50,660 nt of DNA from Cochliopodium minus (Eukaryota > Discosea > Himatismenida > Cochliopodiidae): assembly GCA_024220525.1 (NCBI GenBank), contig JAMYWO010000074.1, positions 1 through 50,660 of the forward strand, read 5' to 3'. The notes under the pieces are model-generated. The model was given only the letters and a program-made list of their open reading frames with translations, searched no databases and had not been told where the DNA came from. The stretch's first letter is position 1, and the number at the start of each line of letters is the position of its first letter. The position numbers and the translations under genes were made by a program. Below, piece after piece: positions 39,501 to 50,484 of this stretch.

Positions 39501-39784
39501 TTAAAAATAACCCCTTTTTTTAATATGATTTTGCAGAATCTTCCTGGTAACCCAGATAATTTGGTCAGATGATTGCCCAGACTTACATGGAACAATTGTG
39601 GGGGTTTCCTCTGGAAAATGCTCCTTCATATCTTGATAGAATGTCAAGTTTAATGTGTAAATGAAGATATATCTATTCCCTAAGTGGTTGTTTTCTTTGA
39701 GGTATATATCAATGGCTAAAAAAAACCTTCTGGTAATCGATGGACTTTTCAGTATTGCAAAAGAATATTCAAATTAGGCTTAAT
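39501..39784 (-). CDS. Unidentified coding exon without start codon
   Basis: A minus-strand frame stays open for about 94 codons to a TAA at 39501-39503 and is richer in GC than its surroundings. It reads protein-like throughout, for example RRFFLAIDIYLKENN, GNRYIFIYTLNLTFYQDM, PEETPTIVPCKSGQSSD and IIWVTRKILQ. Two good acceptors lie inside it, TTTTTTTTAG before 39715 and TTACCAG just upstream, so the true exon may begin there. I found no convincing 5' exon between 39785 and 40100. It may be the last exon of a small gene or a decayed one. Family not recognised. Confidence 0.5.
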
Positions 39785-40167
39785 TGATAATAAAAAAAGG
39801 GCGAAAATTTATTATTGAGGATAAATATCAAGAAACTTTTTCAACGTGGTTGAATTAGTAACATACTTTTGACCTATTTTTGTTTCTCTCTTTGATTCTT
39901 AATAAAGTAGGGAGATATTAAATTATCTTCATTTAAAAAAAAATTATATTTCATATTTTTCTTTTTTTTATATTGTTGAATATCGCATATTTTGTATGGT
40001 CATTGGCTTAATTAAGTGAATTATTTTTCTTAATGTTACCACTTACTTTAATTACCTATGCTGTTAAAACAAAAATCAGATCATAATGAAAAAATTAAAA
40101 AGGCAAATTTGTGAATCTTTTTTCTAACAGTAATGAAAGGTCAAAAAAAATACATAATAAAAAAAAA
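39785..40167. other. AT-rich stretch upstream of LRR gene
   Basis: No gene seen apart from possible 5' exon pieces for the minus-strand frame at 39501-39784, for example a 28-codon open frame beginning MKYNFFLNED that ends in a stop. It should contain the promoter of the LRR gene. Confidence 0.4.
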
Positions 40168-41502
40168 ATGGAAATTAACTTGTTTTCAGGTGATTGTCCA
40201 AATAAAAAATTGTTAAAAATAAATTCTACCCTAACTTCAATTGATCTTTCTGGAAATGAAATTGGAAAAGAAGGAGCAAAGTATTTATCTGATTGCTTAA
40301 AAACAAATTCTTCCATAACTTCAATTAATCTTTATGCAAATGAAATTGGAAAAGAAGGAGCAAAGTATTTATCTGATTGCTTGAAAATAAATTCTTCCAT
40401 AACTTCAATTGATCTTCATGGAAATGAAATTGGAAAAGAAGGAGCAAAGTATTTATCTGATTGCTTAAATATAAATTCTTCCATAACTTCAATTAATCTT
40501 TATGCAAATGAAATTGGAAAAGAAGGAGCAAAGTATTTATCTGATTGCTTAAAAACAAATTCTTCTATAACTTCAATTAATCTTTATGCAAATGAAATTG
40601 AAAATGAAGGAGCAAAGTATTTATCTGATTGCTTAAAAACAAATTCTTCTATAACTTCAATTGATCTTTCTGGAAATGAAATTGGAAAAGAAGGAGCAAA
40701 GTATTTATCTGATTGCTTAAAAACAAATTCTTCTATAACTTCAATTAATCTTCATAGAAATGAAATTGGAAAAGAAGGAGCAAAGTATTTATCTGATTGC
40801 TTAAAAACAAATTCTACCCTAACTTCAATTAATCTTTATAGAAATGAAATTGGAAATGAAGGAGCAAAGTATTTATCTGATTGCTTAAAAACAAATTCTA
40901 CCCTAACTTCAATTAATCTTTGTCTAAATCAAATTGGAAATGAAGGAGCAAAGTATTTATCTGATTGCTTAAAAATAAATTCTACCCTAACTTCAATTGG
41001 TCTTTATAGAAATGAAATTGGAAATGAAGGAGCAAAGTATTTATCTGATTGCTTAAAAACAAATTCTACCCTAACTTCAATTAATCTTTATAGAAATGAA
41101 ATTGAAAATGAAGGAGCAAAGTATTTATCTGATTGCTTAAAAATAAATTTTGCCCTAACTTCAATTATTCTTAATAGTAATGCAATATCAAATGAAGGAG
41201 CTCATTTTTTGTTGGAGTCATTGAAATACAATGTTTCATTGACAGAAATGGATCTAGGATTTATGAGAACAATTGACAAAGAATTGTTGAATGAAATCGA
41301 AAAGATTTTGATAAAAAATGTAAATATAGGAAAAAAAATAAAATTGGAGAAAGACAAATTAAATAAAGAAAATGAAAGGAGGTTCAAAAAACTTGAAGAA
41401 GAAAATCAAAATCTAAAAAGATTAATTGAAAATTTAATGTTAAGTAAAAAAGACTACCAAATAACTGAAATATTTGAAAGGATAGAAAATATATACTTTT
41501 AA
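40168..41502 (+). CDS. Repeat-expanded LRR protein (RI/NLRC type)
   Basis: 444 aa in one exon. After about 18 residues come twelve 28-residue leucine-rich repeats of the consensus NSTLTSINLYRNEIGNEGAK plus YLSDCLKT, spanning nearly the whole protein to about residue 354. The C-terminal 90 residues form a Lys/Glu-rich coiled coil. The start ATG at 40168 follows an A-run; the frame is open a little further up. The repeats form a horseshoe for protein binding. No enzyme domain. Related in type, not in sequence identity, to the LRR gene at 5745-7218. Confidence 0.88.
   Translation: MEINLFSGDCPNKKLLKINSTLTSIDLSGNEIGKEGAKYLSDCLKTNSSITSINLYANEIGKEGAKYLSDCLKINSSITSIDLHGNEIGKEGAKYLSDCLNINSSITSINLYANEIGKEGAKYLSDCLKTNSSITSINLYANEIENEGAKYLSDCLKTNSSITSIDLSGNEIGKEGAKYLSDCLKTNSSITSINLHRNEIGKEGAKYLSDCLKTNSTLTSINLYRNEIGNEGAKYLSDCLKTNSTLTSINLCLNQIGNEGAKYLSDCLKINSTLTSIGLYRNEIGNEGAKYLSDCLKTNSTLTSINLYRNEIENEGAKYLSDCLKINFALTSIILNSNAISNEGAHFLLESLKYNVSLTEMDLGFMRTIDKELLNEIEKILIKNVNIGKKIKLEKDKLNKENERRFKKLEEENQNLKRLIENLMLSKKDYQITEIFERIENIYF
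40222..41229 (+). repeat. 84-bp tandem repeat array, 12 units
   Basis: Twelve in-frame 84-bp units, nearly identical in DNA. Units 1-7 (mostly NSSITSI with GKEGAK) and units 8-11 (NSTLTSI with GNEGAK) form two subfamilies, as expected from block duplication. Unit 12 is diverged and acts as the cap. Variable positions cluster in the few residues after the LxL motif (SG, YA, HG, HR, YR, CL), that is on the exposed concave side. Confidence 0.95.
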
Positions 41503-42156
41503 AAAAACATACCAATTTTGTATGATTTGGAAGAGTTAGCATTACAGTGAAATGGTTCAAAATTTTATTCAAAAAAATGAATTCAAAATTAAAAAAAATA
41601 TTCTTTTCTTTTTTGTTTGATATATTTTGTTCATAGATTCTAAAATCAAAAAAGATCAACAATATATTTCTCAATAATGATCTAATAATCATTGATTTAA
41701 ACCAAAAGTATCTTTAAATCTCATTTTATTAATCAATTTAATTTTCAGCTTCAATTCATTTTATAACCTCATTTCTTCATCATCTAAACAATACAAAAAA
41801 TGAGTTAAATTTCACTTTATTAATATATTCCATTTTAGCTTCTTTTTCGAAATTGAAATTTATATTTTGGAAAAATTTTCAATAATAACACCTATTATTA
41901 GAGTAATCAATTAAATAATTAAAATGTCAAAGTTTACTTAAGAGTATCAATTATTTGTGAATGTAATCAATATTTGGTGAATATTTATTTGAAAGGTGAA
42001 AAAAATCATTTTATTATTTTTTTTTTATAAATAAATTAAAAAAAATCAAATCCTAAAAATTAATTAAAAAGTATTAGAAATTAGAAATTAATAAGTGAAA
42101 ATCATTAACTCAAAGGAACCCTCTACTTCTTTCATTGTATAAAATTGTTAAAAATA
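41503..42156. other. AT-rich spacer
   Basis: 654 bp with no supportable gene. A minus-strand frame at 41384-41692 overlaps the LRR 3' end and has Phe/Ile-rich composition typical of chance frames. Confidence 0.5.
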
Positions 42157-43091
42157 ATGAGCACAAAATCAAAATTAATCACACAAACCGTCAAATTATC
42201 ATTCCTCGATAATTGCAAAGATGTATTGTAAGATCAATCAAATTTCCTAAACTGATTCATATAAAATAATATTGATTATAGTACCAAAAAAAATATAAAT
42301 TCAACTTATCAAAATATATAAATTTTAATTTTCAAAACATTCTAAATTTATACTTGAATCAATAACATAGTGATGAACAAACAAGGCCATTCTTTGTTCA
42401 GATGCTCACAAACGGGAATATAAGGGATGAATTGAGCAAGATAATCGAGAAAAATAGCCAATTATTCGGCAAGAATGTTGTCAACAATCAGATGTTAGAT
42501 ACTAGAATAATCGATGAGATGAATGAATCAAGCAGCGAATTGAAAGTCAAAGAAAAAGCATCTCCATCCAAGATAGCAATAATGGAAGAGGGCGAAAAAG
42601 AATCCAGCTTCCATAACAACATACATAACAACAATTTCAATCCATCCATTGAGATAAGCGAATTTTGTGACAATCCATTGCTAAAGATGAAGCAAAGCGT
42701 GTTCTCAGATCTCAATGTAGAGGATCCAAACCGCATCATCTCCTCCCAAATGCTCACCAAAAGCAAATTCAACCTCACTTCCTCCCTCCCTAAGAACAAT
42801 CGCAACAAAAGGATCAATGAAAATGCAAATGCAGGATCCTTGCCAAAGAATACCACCTCTCCATCTGTATGGATCACCGTCAAAAATTGGCTCGATAAAG
42901 CAATCAAGAAGATCGGCCAGATGACCAATGATTTCTTACATTTCCTTTCCACTCAACGTAAAGCTTTGCTCATCGATTTTGGAATCTTGATTTTGGGCGT
43001 TGCTTTGCTTTTCACTGCTGGTGTCATTCAAGATCCTTCTTCCCTCTTCCAAACTATCTTCAAGAAATTGATTTCCTTTTTGGGATTTTAA
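42157..43091 (+). CDS. Tail-anchored protein of unknown function
   Basis: Two exons (42157-42227, 42371-43091) give 263 aa. The N-terminal about 60 residues look folded and helical (FLDNCKDVLFDEQTRPFFVQ, IRDELSKIIEKN). The middle is Ser/Asn/Lys-rich and probably disordered. Near the C-terminus a Trp- and Lys-rich amphipathic helix (VWITVKNWLDKAIKKIG) precedes one membrane span (GILILGVALLFTAGVI) with about 20 residues after it. There is no signal peptide, so a tail-anchored topology with the bulk in the cytosol is likely. Coding GC rises toward the 3' end. Family not recognised. Confidence 0.72.
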
Positions 43092-43187
43092 TATATTTCT
43101 TAACATAGTTTTTTTGTTCTTTTAAACTTTGAAAAAATTTTTTTTGTAAATAGAAATTTCAAAATTAAAAAATTTAAACAAAAAAAT

Positions 43188-43472
43188 TTATTCAATAACT
43201 ATTTTGATTTTCTCTTCCTTTTTTTCCAATCTATCCAATATCTTTCCTGCGATATCTATGTAGAGTTTTGCTTGATCAGAGTTTGGATTTGATGCGACGA
43301 TGGGTTTACCAGAGTCAGAGGTTTCTCTTATGTTTGTGCTGAGTGGGATCTCTCCCAAAAAGGGAATCTCCAACTCTTTTGCTTTGTTTTTGGCTCCATC
43401 TTTACCAAATATGTACTCTTTTTTACCACAACCACATTGAAAATAGCTCATATTTTCCACTATCCCTATGAT
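43188..43472 (-). CDS. NUBPL: NUBPL/Ind1 last exon
   Basis: An acceptor (AAAAATAG) and a 95-codon exon beginning IIGIVENMSYF in phase 0. The conserved CGCG (usually CPxC) metal-binding cysteines follow, then IFGKDGAKNKAKEL, PFLGEIPLSTNIRETSDSG and a terminal helix. This is the exact C-terminal continuation of the exons at 190-1194, which stop at VNVP; homologs read VNVPVLGVVENMS across the junction. To its right the sequence runs into a T-rich repeat and the N at 43500, after which an unrelated kinase gene begins. Confidence 0.92.
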   Translation of the reverse strand: MIGIVENMSYFQCGCGKKEYIFGKDGAKNKAKELEIPFLGEIPLSTNIRETSDSGKPIVASNPNSDQAKLYIDIAGKILDRLEKKEEKIKIVIE

Positions 43473-43499
43473 CTATTTTTAAAAATATTTTTTATTTTT

Positions 43500-43500
43500 N
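43500..43500. other. Single N: contig join B/C
   Basis: The repeat strand flips here: T-rich on the left, (AAAAATA)n on the right. Genes are cut on both sides (NUBPL on the left, kelch kinase on the right). Confidence 0.8.
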
Positions 43501-43578
43501 ATAAAAAATAAAAAATAAAAAATAAAAAATAAAAAATAAAAAATAAAAAATAAAAAATAAAAAATAAAAAAATAAAAT
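43501..43578. repeat. (AAAAATA)n simple repeat at left end of block C
   Basis: 7-base unit, about ten copies, in the intron after the kinase exon that ends WEIYHE. Confidence 0.9.
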
Positions 43579-43620
43579 GATAATCAACTTAATGAATAAA
43601 AAACTTTAAAAAACATTTAC

Positions 43621-46600
43621 TTCATGATAAATTTCCCATGCAACATACCCAAAAGCGTACATGTCTTGAGGAGAAGATGCAAGTATTTCGGTGGCCTCTC
43701 TATAACCCATGTTGTCGGAGAAAGAAATCTCCGACATTAACTCGGGAGCGTAGTAAGGAGAAGTTCCTCCAAGGATAGTCCTCCTGTTGTCCGTGACACA
43801 TTTAGAAAGCCCGAAATCACACAAAAACGCATCAAAAAGACTTGTCACCAAAACATTTGCTGATTTTAGATCCCTTTTTGGAAAAATTAAAAAAATTTTA
43901 AAAAATAAACGATTATCAGTAAAAAATTCGAAAAAAAAAATAAAATCTAATCAGAAAAAAATTTACTTTAAAATGAAAATAAAAAGAAATAATTTTTAAC
44001 AAAAATTTTGAATCTTAAATAATGTAAAAAATAAAAATACAATGTATTAAAAAACAAAAGATAGATAAATAAAGAATTAAAATTGAGACAAAAAGATAAA
44101 TTTATCAAAAATAAATAAAAAATTAAAAATTAAAATAAAAATAAAATTTTTTTTTTTATACCTGTGAACAATCCCATGCTTGTGCAAATATTCAATTCCT
44201 TTTGCAACATCTATCAATATTTCTAATTTTACACAAAGAAAAAGCTTTCCCTTAAACTTTTCATAAACTTTGTCGAGACTTCCCAAGTTGGCATAATCAG
44301 TTACGAGATAGTAATTCTCCTCCTTGTAATAGGCTCCCATGAAGTGAATCACATAAGGAGAAGACAACATAGAAAGTAAAACCAACTCCCTTCTTAAAAG
44401 TAAAGGATCCAACAATGAATTTACCTAAACAATATAAAAAAATATTAAAAAAATGAATAAATGAAAATAAAAAATAAATAAAAAATAAAAATAAAAATAA
44501 AATAAATATTTTAAATGAAAAATTAATTTAAAAAAATAAGTAGTAAAAAATAAAAATGAAAAATAAAAATAAAATAAAAAATAAAAAATAAAAATAAAAT
44601 AAAAATAAATATTTTAAATGAAAAATAAATTTTAAAAAAATAAATAGTAAAAAATAAAAAATGAAAAATAAAAATAAATAAAAAATAAAAATAAAAATAT
44701 AAAAATGAAAAATAAAATAAAAATAAAATAAAAATAAATATTTTAAATGGAAAATAAATAGTAAAAAATAAAAAATGAAAAATAAAAAATAAAAAAAAAA
44801 TACAAATAAAAAAAATAAAATAAAAAAAACTATTAAAATATGAACAATAAATTAAATAAAAAATTAATAAAAATTAAAATAAACTAAAAATAAAATAAGA
44901 TTAAAAATAAAAATTTATTACTTTTTTGACAGCAGCAGGAGTATAAGATATTTCTCCACTTTCAGACTTGGTTTTGAGTCTCGCTTTGTAAACAGTTCCG
45001 TAGCCTCCTTTTCCTAGAGGCTTGGATTCAATCTCAACATCTTCCGGTTTGATGCTTTTGAAGACCGTGTAGTTCCAAGTTGTTTTCATGTCAGTGTTCA
45101 ACAAAGTTGCAAGATCTTTTAATAAAAAAATTAAAAAAAATAAAAATATAAAAACTTCAAATCAAAGTCATTAAATAAAAATAATAAAATAGAAATAAAA
45201 AAAGAATAAAATAAAAAATGAAAAAATATGTGAAAAATAAACAATAAAATAAAAAATAAAATACAAAAATAAAGAAGAATAAAAAAATATTAAAAAAATT
45301 TTACCTTGTAAAACTACAATTCCACCACAATCAACAATTTGATCTCTCCACAAATTAGTTTTAGACATCTCCACCAACAACTTGCTCCACTCAAACTTCC
45401 CTTTCTTCACGTCAGACTCCTTGATGAGCTGCTTCAACCTCTCGTTCTCCTTCTCCTTGAGCTGGCTACCAAGATTATGCTTCATGTAGTTGATCCAATT
45501 CACCAAATTAATGTCGGTGATGTCTCCTTTTTCAATGTAATCATTGATGAAATGCATTTTCTCCCTATAAACTTTTTCTTTGTATCTTCTCCACTTTTCA
45601 TTTTCTCTTACAGGCGAACTTAGTCCTTCGAGCTGAGTCTTTCGTTCACTTGCGTGATCTCTTCCCATCTTTTCAGGCTTAGCGATTGTAGTTAGGAAAA
45701 ATTCCCAAATGTACTGCAGTTCCATCTCTTGGAGACCATTCAACCCTTTAATGGTCGCCCTCGCCACTTTCTTTCTGATGTTGCGACTTTTCTTTTTGAG
45801 ATTTTTGGGCCTTTCCTTCTTTGGTATAATTTTGGTTGGAGGAACCTTGTTAGGAAGACTAGGCAAGGGCATCTCGTAAAGGTTGACGGGGGAGGAACTT
45901 AGATTCGGAGGGGAAGGAGTGGCTCTCAAATTATTAGGAGAAAATCTGAACTCAGGAGGAGATAAGGGGCTCGTACTGTAACTACTCTCCGATATTGAAA
46001 TCTCAAAATCTTTGTCTTTTTCTTTTTCTTTGTCCTTTTCCCTTTCTTTTTCTCTTTGCTTTTCCTTTTCTCTTAGTATCAACAACTTGAGTTGTGTGTG
46101 AGATCCTATTTGAGGCGGAGACATTGGACTGGTTCCCAAAATATCTTCCCCCACTCCTTTCTCTTTTTGCATCTCCTTTTCCTTCTTCATCAGGTTAGAA
46201 ATTTGATAGAATTCTAATTCGGTGGGAGACATTGTCTTGTTTATATTTTCTTTGTTCGCTTTTTTATCTAGTTTTTTTTCTGTGATTTCATCAATATCTT
46301 CCTTACTATTTTCACTTCCATTAGCGTCTTTACTTTCTCCAAAAAAGATGCTTTTGTCTCTTTCTATTCTCCTCACGATATTTTCTGTACTCTCCTTCAT
46401 TTCTTTAAGATCATTTATACTATAATCTTCTTTGCTTTCGTTGAAAATACTCTCATTACTACCTTTACGAACATTTTCATGCTTTCCATTCTTTTCTCCA
46501 TTTTTATTGACATCACTAGTCAGATCTAATTTGTAGATGTAAGATTTGGAAGACTCTGTCTTCTTCTTTCCGCCAAACACAAAAAGAAAATTTCTGATAA

Positions 46601-48043
46601 CAAAACAACTGTGCATATAACAAGAAGGAGGTTTGTTATTGGTTACCACTTCTTCCCAAACAGCAGTGCTGAAAGAATAAGAGAAAAGTTTGTTTGAAAT
46701 TTTTGATTCGCTCAATTTTCCTCCATAAACATACATTTTCTCTCCACACATAGCAGATGTGTGAAATGCTCTTGGTTGCAAAGATTTTTTGTTATTATCG
46801 CTGCTCAATTTCTTCCAATTTTTATTTTCAAAGTTGTATTCGAATATTTCATTATAATATCCGTCCTTTTCGTTAAATCCTCCAAATATGTACATTTTGT
46901 TGTCTCTGAGAACAGCAGAGTGTCCTATTTCAAAAATATATGATAAGGAGAAAGGAGAATAAATGTTTAAATTATAAAAATATTAAATGTATTTAAATTT
47001 AATTGATACATATGAGATAAGAAAAAAAACTAAAATAATTTGATTATTAATTCTTTTTTGTTAAATCAATTTTGAATGTTCACTTTATAAATTCTGATGT
47101 TGTTTTATATTTTATTATTATAAGCAAAATAGATGTCTAAAAATTTTCTTCTAAAAAAAAATAATTTACCTATGCGTGGTTCGGGGATATCTCCATAAGT
47201 ATCCAATCTCTTCCATTTCTTCTTTTTGAAATCATAAGACCATAAATCGTTCAATTCTTTCGAAGAATCCATCGTGATGGTTTTTCCACCAAAGATATAC
47301 ATCCTTTCTTGATATAGGACGCTTGAATGTGACATTCTACTTGGAGGGGATTTACCATTGGGGATGATGAATGAATAGATCCTTGTCTTTATGTTTAATT
47401 CTATAATTTGGGAGATGGATTCTTTATCATCGTTGCTATATCCTCCATAGAAATACAACAGGCCATTATTTTCGGTGCATGTCATATTTTTGGAATTGTT
47501 TGGATAGTTGAACCAATCAAATTTTAAATTTCCTTTTTTAAAGAGAAAATATTCATTTAATTTCAGGATTATATTTTTAATAAAGAACATAATTGTATTT
47601 CATTTCAATAGGAGATCCATATTTGTATATTATTAATTTATTCATAGATTTTTTCCACGAAATCTCCATTTATAAAGAATTTATATAATCTTGAAATGAA
47701 AATATCTTGTTATTTTGATCTATAGTTGATCACATCAAACCATTCCATTAGTTTAATATAAGAATAAGTATTAAAAATTAATTTTTTATTTTTTCTCAAA
47801 GTTAATTTTGATTTCTATTTTACTAAAGTTCAATTGTTGTGCTAATGCCTTATAAATTTTCCCCTTTGGATTGGATAGAGTTGGACCAAAGGTATATAAA
47901 ATTTCTCCATCAAAAAAGGATGTGCTTCCATAATTGGAATAAATTTGAGGAGATAGGGAAATCCAGTTAAGTTCATTCATTTTGCTCATTTCCTCTCTAT
48001 TTTGATGAAAATTTCTTTCAAATTTTTGGTTTTTTATTCTCAA
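43621..48043 (-). CDS. Kelch-repeat TKL protein kinase, missing 3' exons
   Basis: Exons 47824-48043, 47170-47532, 45305-46924, 44922-45115, 44162-44424, 43621-43873; 971 codons. Kelch blades LYFYGGYSND, MYIFGGKTIT, MYIFGGFNEK, KMYVYGGKLSES and LFVFGGKKKT come first. A Lys/Glu- and Ser/Pro-rich linker and the same helical block as its paralog (RDQIVDCGGIVVLQ) follow, then the TKL kinase: GKGGYGTVY, PAAVKK, HRDLKSANVLV (split over an intron), DFGLSK and YYAPEL. The kinase C-lobe exon and C-terminus lie left of the N at 43500 and are not in this window. The first methionine (48043) may be too early; MSKMNELNW 57 nt downstream aligns with the paralog start. Confidence 0.87.
44425..44921. repeat. 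A-rich repeat-filled kinase intron
   Basis: Almost the whole 497-bp intron is imperfect AAAATA/AAAAATA repeat (T-rich on the transcribed sense). The equivalent intron of the paralog holds the same kind of repeat, at 24523-24647 and 50485-50660. Confidence 0.85.
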
Positions 48044-48534
48044 TTTTTTTTATTTTTTTTAATTTTTATAATAAAATTAATCTCCTCCAAATAAAAGGTT
48101 TTCAAAAAAAATGATTTTGCTTTGTTGAATTCCAACAGTTAATTTAAATTGAAAGAAAGTTTATATTTAAAATTAATATTTGATAAATAATTGATTTATT
48201 GTTTAGAATTTATTTCAAAAATCAACCAAACTATTATAATCTATTGTTAAATTCCTTTGTTTCTTCATGTTTTTTTTTTATTTTTTTAAAATTGTTTGTT
48301 CCTTATTTCATATATTTTTTTCCGCAAAGTAAATGCTTTACAGTGATCAATTCATATAAAACGAAATTAGTCAAAAAACAATTTATATTAAATCAAAATC
48401 AATTGAAATTGGAAGTGAGAAATTATTAAATAAAAATTAAATTATTAAAAATATAATATAAACATATCTTGTTGGAATAACTTTATAATTATTAGAAACA
48501 TACTTTAAGAAATAAATAGATACATTTTATTGAA
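48044..48534. other. Spacer between tandem kelch kinases
   Basis: 491 bp, AT-rich. It should contain the 3' end of the gene to the right and the promoter of the gene to the left. No coding signal seen. Confidence 0.5.
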
Positions 48535-50484
48535 TTATTTTTTTTGATAGATCCAATTATTCAAAGACAAGATAGCAGTGAAAGAAATGATGGTGAGCTT
48601 TTGTTTGAGGATATCAACAATCTTCTCGAAATCTTTAGGAGGGAGTAAAATCAAAATAAAGTTTTCCCATCCAAAAGACTTTAACTCATCAACCAAATTT
48701 ACCTAAATAAAAAAAATAAAAAAAAAAAAAATTGAATAAATAATTTTTTTTTACCAAGTTGCTGCGTGCAATAGAAAAAGGAAAAGTCTCGTCAATTTTA
48801 ATTCCAAACATCAATTGAATCTGTTTGATAATGGAAAGATATTGGTTCTCAATATCACTCTTGTTATTGTTGAGATTGTCATCACGATTAGGACTAGATC
48901 TGGTCTCCCTAATATTATTCTCAGGAGAATTTCTGGAAACGGGTTTTTCAAGAGAATTGCTCATTTTTTTTTGGACAGGAAACCGTTTGTTTTTTATTTT
49001 TTTAATTTTGTTAGCGGAAGGATCTTTTTTCATGGGAACGATTTTGGCGGAGCTGGGTCTCTTTGCTTTCTTCTCTACTCTTCTCTTGCTGAGTTCGTTC
49101 TTGAAGAATCTCTTAAGATATCTGGATTTTTCTTCTCTTGAAGGAATATCAGTGGAAATTAGTCTTGAATTTCCATCCTCTCCTTTAAAAAAAAATAAAC
49201 AAAAAATTTAAAAAAATTTAAAATATAAATAAAGGTTAATTTATCAAATTATTTTAATTAAAAAAAAAAATTTTTTTACGTATGACTTGTTCCAGTTGGG
49301 TTTTGAGAAAGAGAAGGTTTTTTAAACATTGGGACGAATCCATTCTCATCTTGGGATCAAAGCTCCAGCAAGACTTTATTGCGTTTATCCAGGGTATCTG
49401 CACGTCTAAAGGGAGAGGGCTGTTGTTTTTGTTGGTGACATCATCAAATTTCATTTTTCTGAGAGCATTGTCAGCTTTTAAACAAAAAAAAATGAAAAAA
49501 TAAAAAATAAAATTAATAATGTTAAAAATGAAAATATGAAAAAAAAATCAAAAATTGGGAAAATATTAAATATAAAAAATAAAAAAAATAAAATAAAATT
49601 AAAAAATAAAAGATAAAATCAAAAAGAATAAATATTATAAAAAAAAAAAAATTTTTCACAATAATTAGAATAGGCTAAAGCTTCATGATAAATTTCCCAA
49701 GCAACATATCCAAAGGCATACATGTCTTGAGGTCCACCAACACTCACTTCAGTGGGCTTTTTGTATCCTAATTGGTCGCTGGGAACCATTTCACAGATTA
49801 ACTCGGGAGCGTAATAAGGAGTTGTTCCTCCCAGAATGGTGTTCTTTCTGTCTCGTTTGATACATTTAGAAATTCCAAAGTCACACAAAAATGCATCAAA
49901 GAGATTAGTCACCAAAACATTTGCTGATTTTAGATCCCTTTTTTTTTATAAATAAATAAAAAATTTTAATAAAAATAAAATCTTAATTTATCATAAACAA
50001 ACCTTTAGTAATAAAAATAAAATCTTAATTAATATAAATAAAAACCCAAAAATATAAAATTTTTTAAAAAAAATAAAGCAAAGATAAATAAAGATTACTA
50101 TCAGTAAAAACAAAAAGATTAAATTTTAATAAAAAAAAAATCCACAAAAATTAAAAAAGAAAAAAAAAATAAAAAATTTTTAAAAAATAATACAAAATTA
50201 AAATAAAAATTTTTTTTATACCTGTGAACAATACCATGCTTGTGCAAATATTCAACTCCTTTTGCAACATCTATCAATATTTCTAATTTTACACAAAGAA
50301 AAAGCTTTCCCTTAAACTTCTCGTAAACTTTGTCGAGACTTCCCAAGTTGGCATATTCAGTTACGAGATAGTAATTCTCCTCCTTGTAATAAGCTCCAAT
50401 GAAATTGATTATGTGAGGAGAAGACAACATAGAAAGTAAAACCAACTCCCTTCTTAAAAGCTGGGGATCCAAAAATGAACTTAC
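48535..50484 (-). CDS. Kelch-TKL kinase, 3' five exons
   Basis: Exons 50222-50484, 49660-49937, 49280-49474, 48755-49182, 48535-48702 encode the kinase from after the ATP-binding lysine: LRRELVLLSMLSSPHIINF, YYLVTEYANLGSL, HKHGIVHRDLKSANVLV, DFGISK, YYAPEL, PQDMYAFGYVAWEIYHE and a C-lobe with CWSFDPKMRMDSSQCL. A basic Ser/Lys-rich tail and a hydrophobic C-terminal exon (FILILLPPKDFEKIVD) follow, absent from other TKL kinases I know. The 5' half is cut off at the right edge; its first exon starts in phase 0, exactly as needed by 24648-27887. The exon lengths 263 and 194 are identical to those of the complete paralog. Confidence 0.88.

Noticed and set aside
39525-39800. FLYWCH-like or transposase-like piece on the plus strand
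   Set aside because: Only short pieces in several frames. The minus-strand frame through the same bases is far longer and more convincing.
41384-41692. Minus-strand frame overlapping the LRR 3' end
   Set aside because: Phe/Ile/Asn-rich antisense composition without homology; typical shadow frame.
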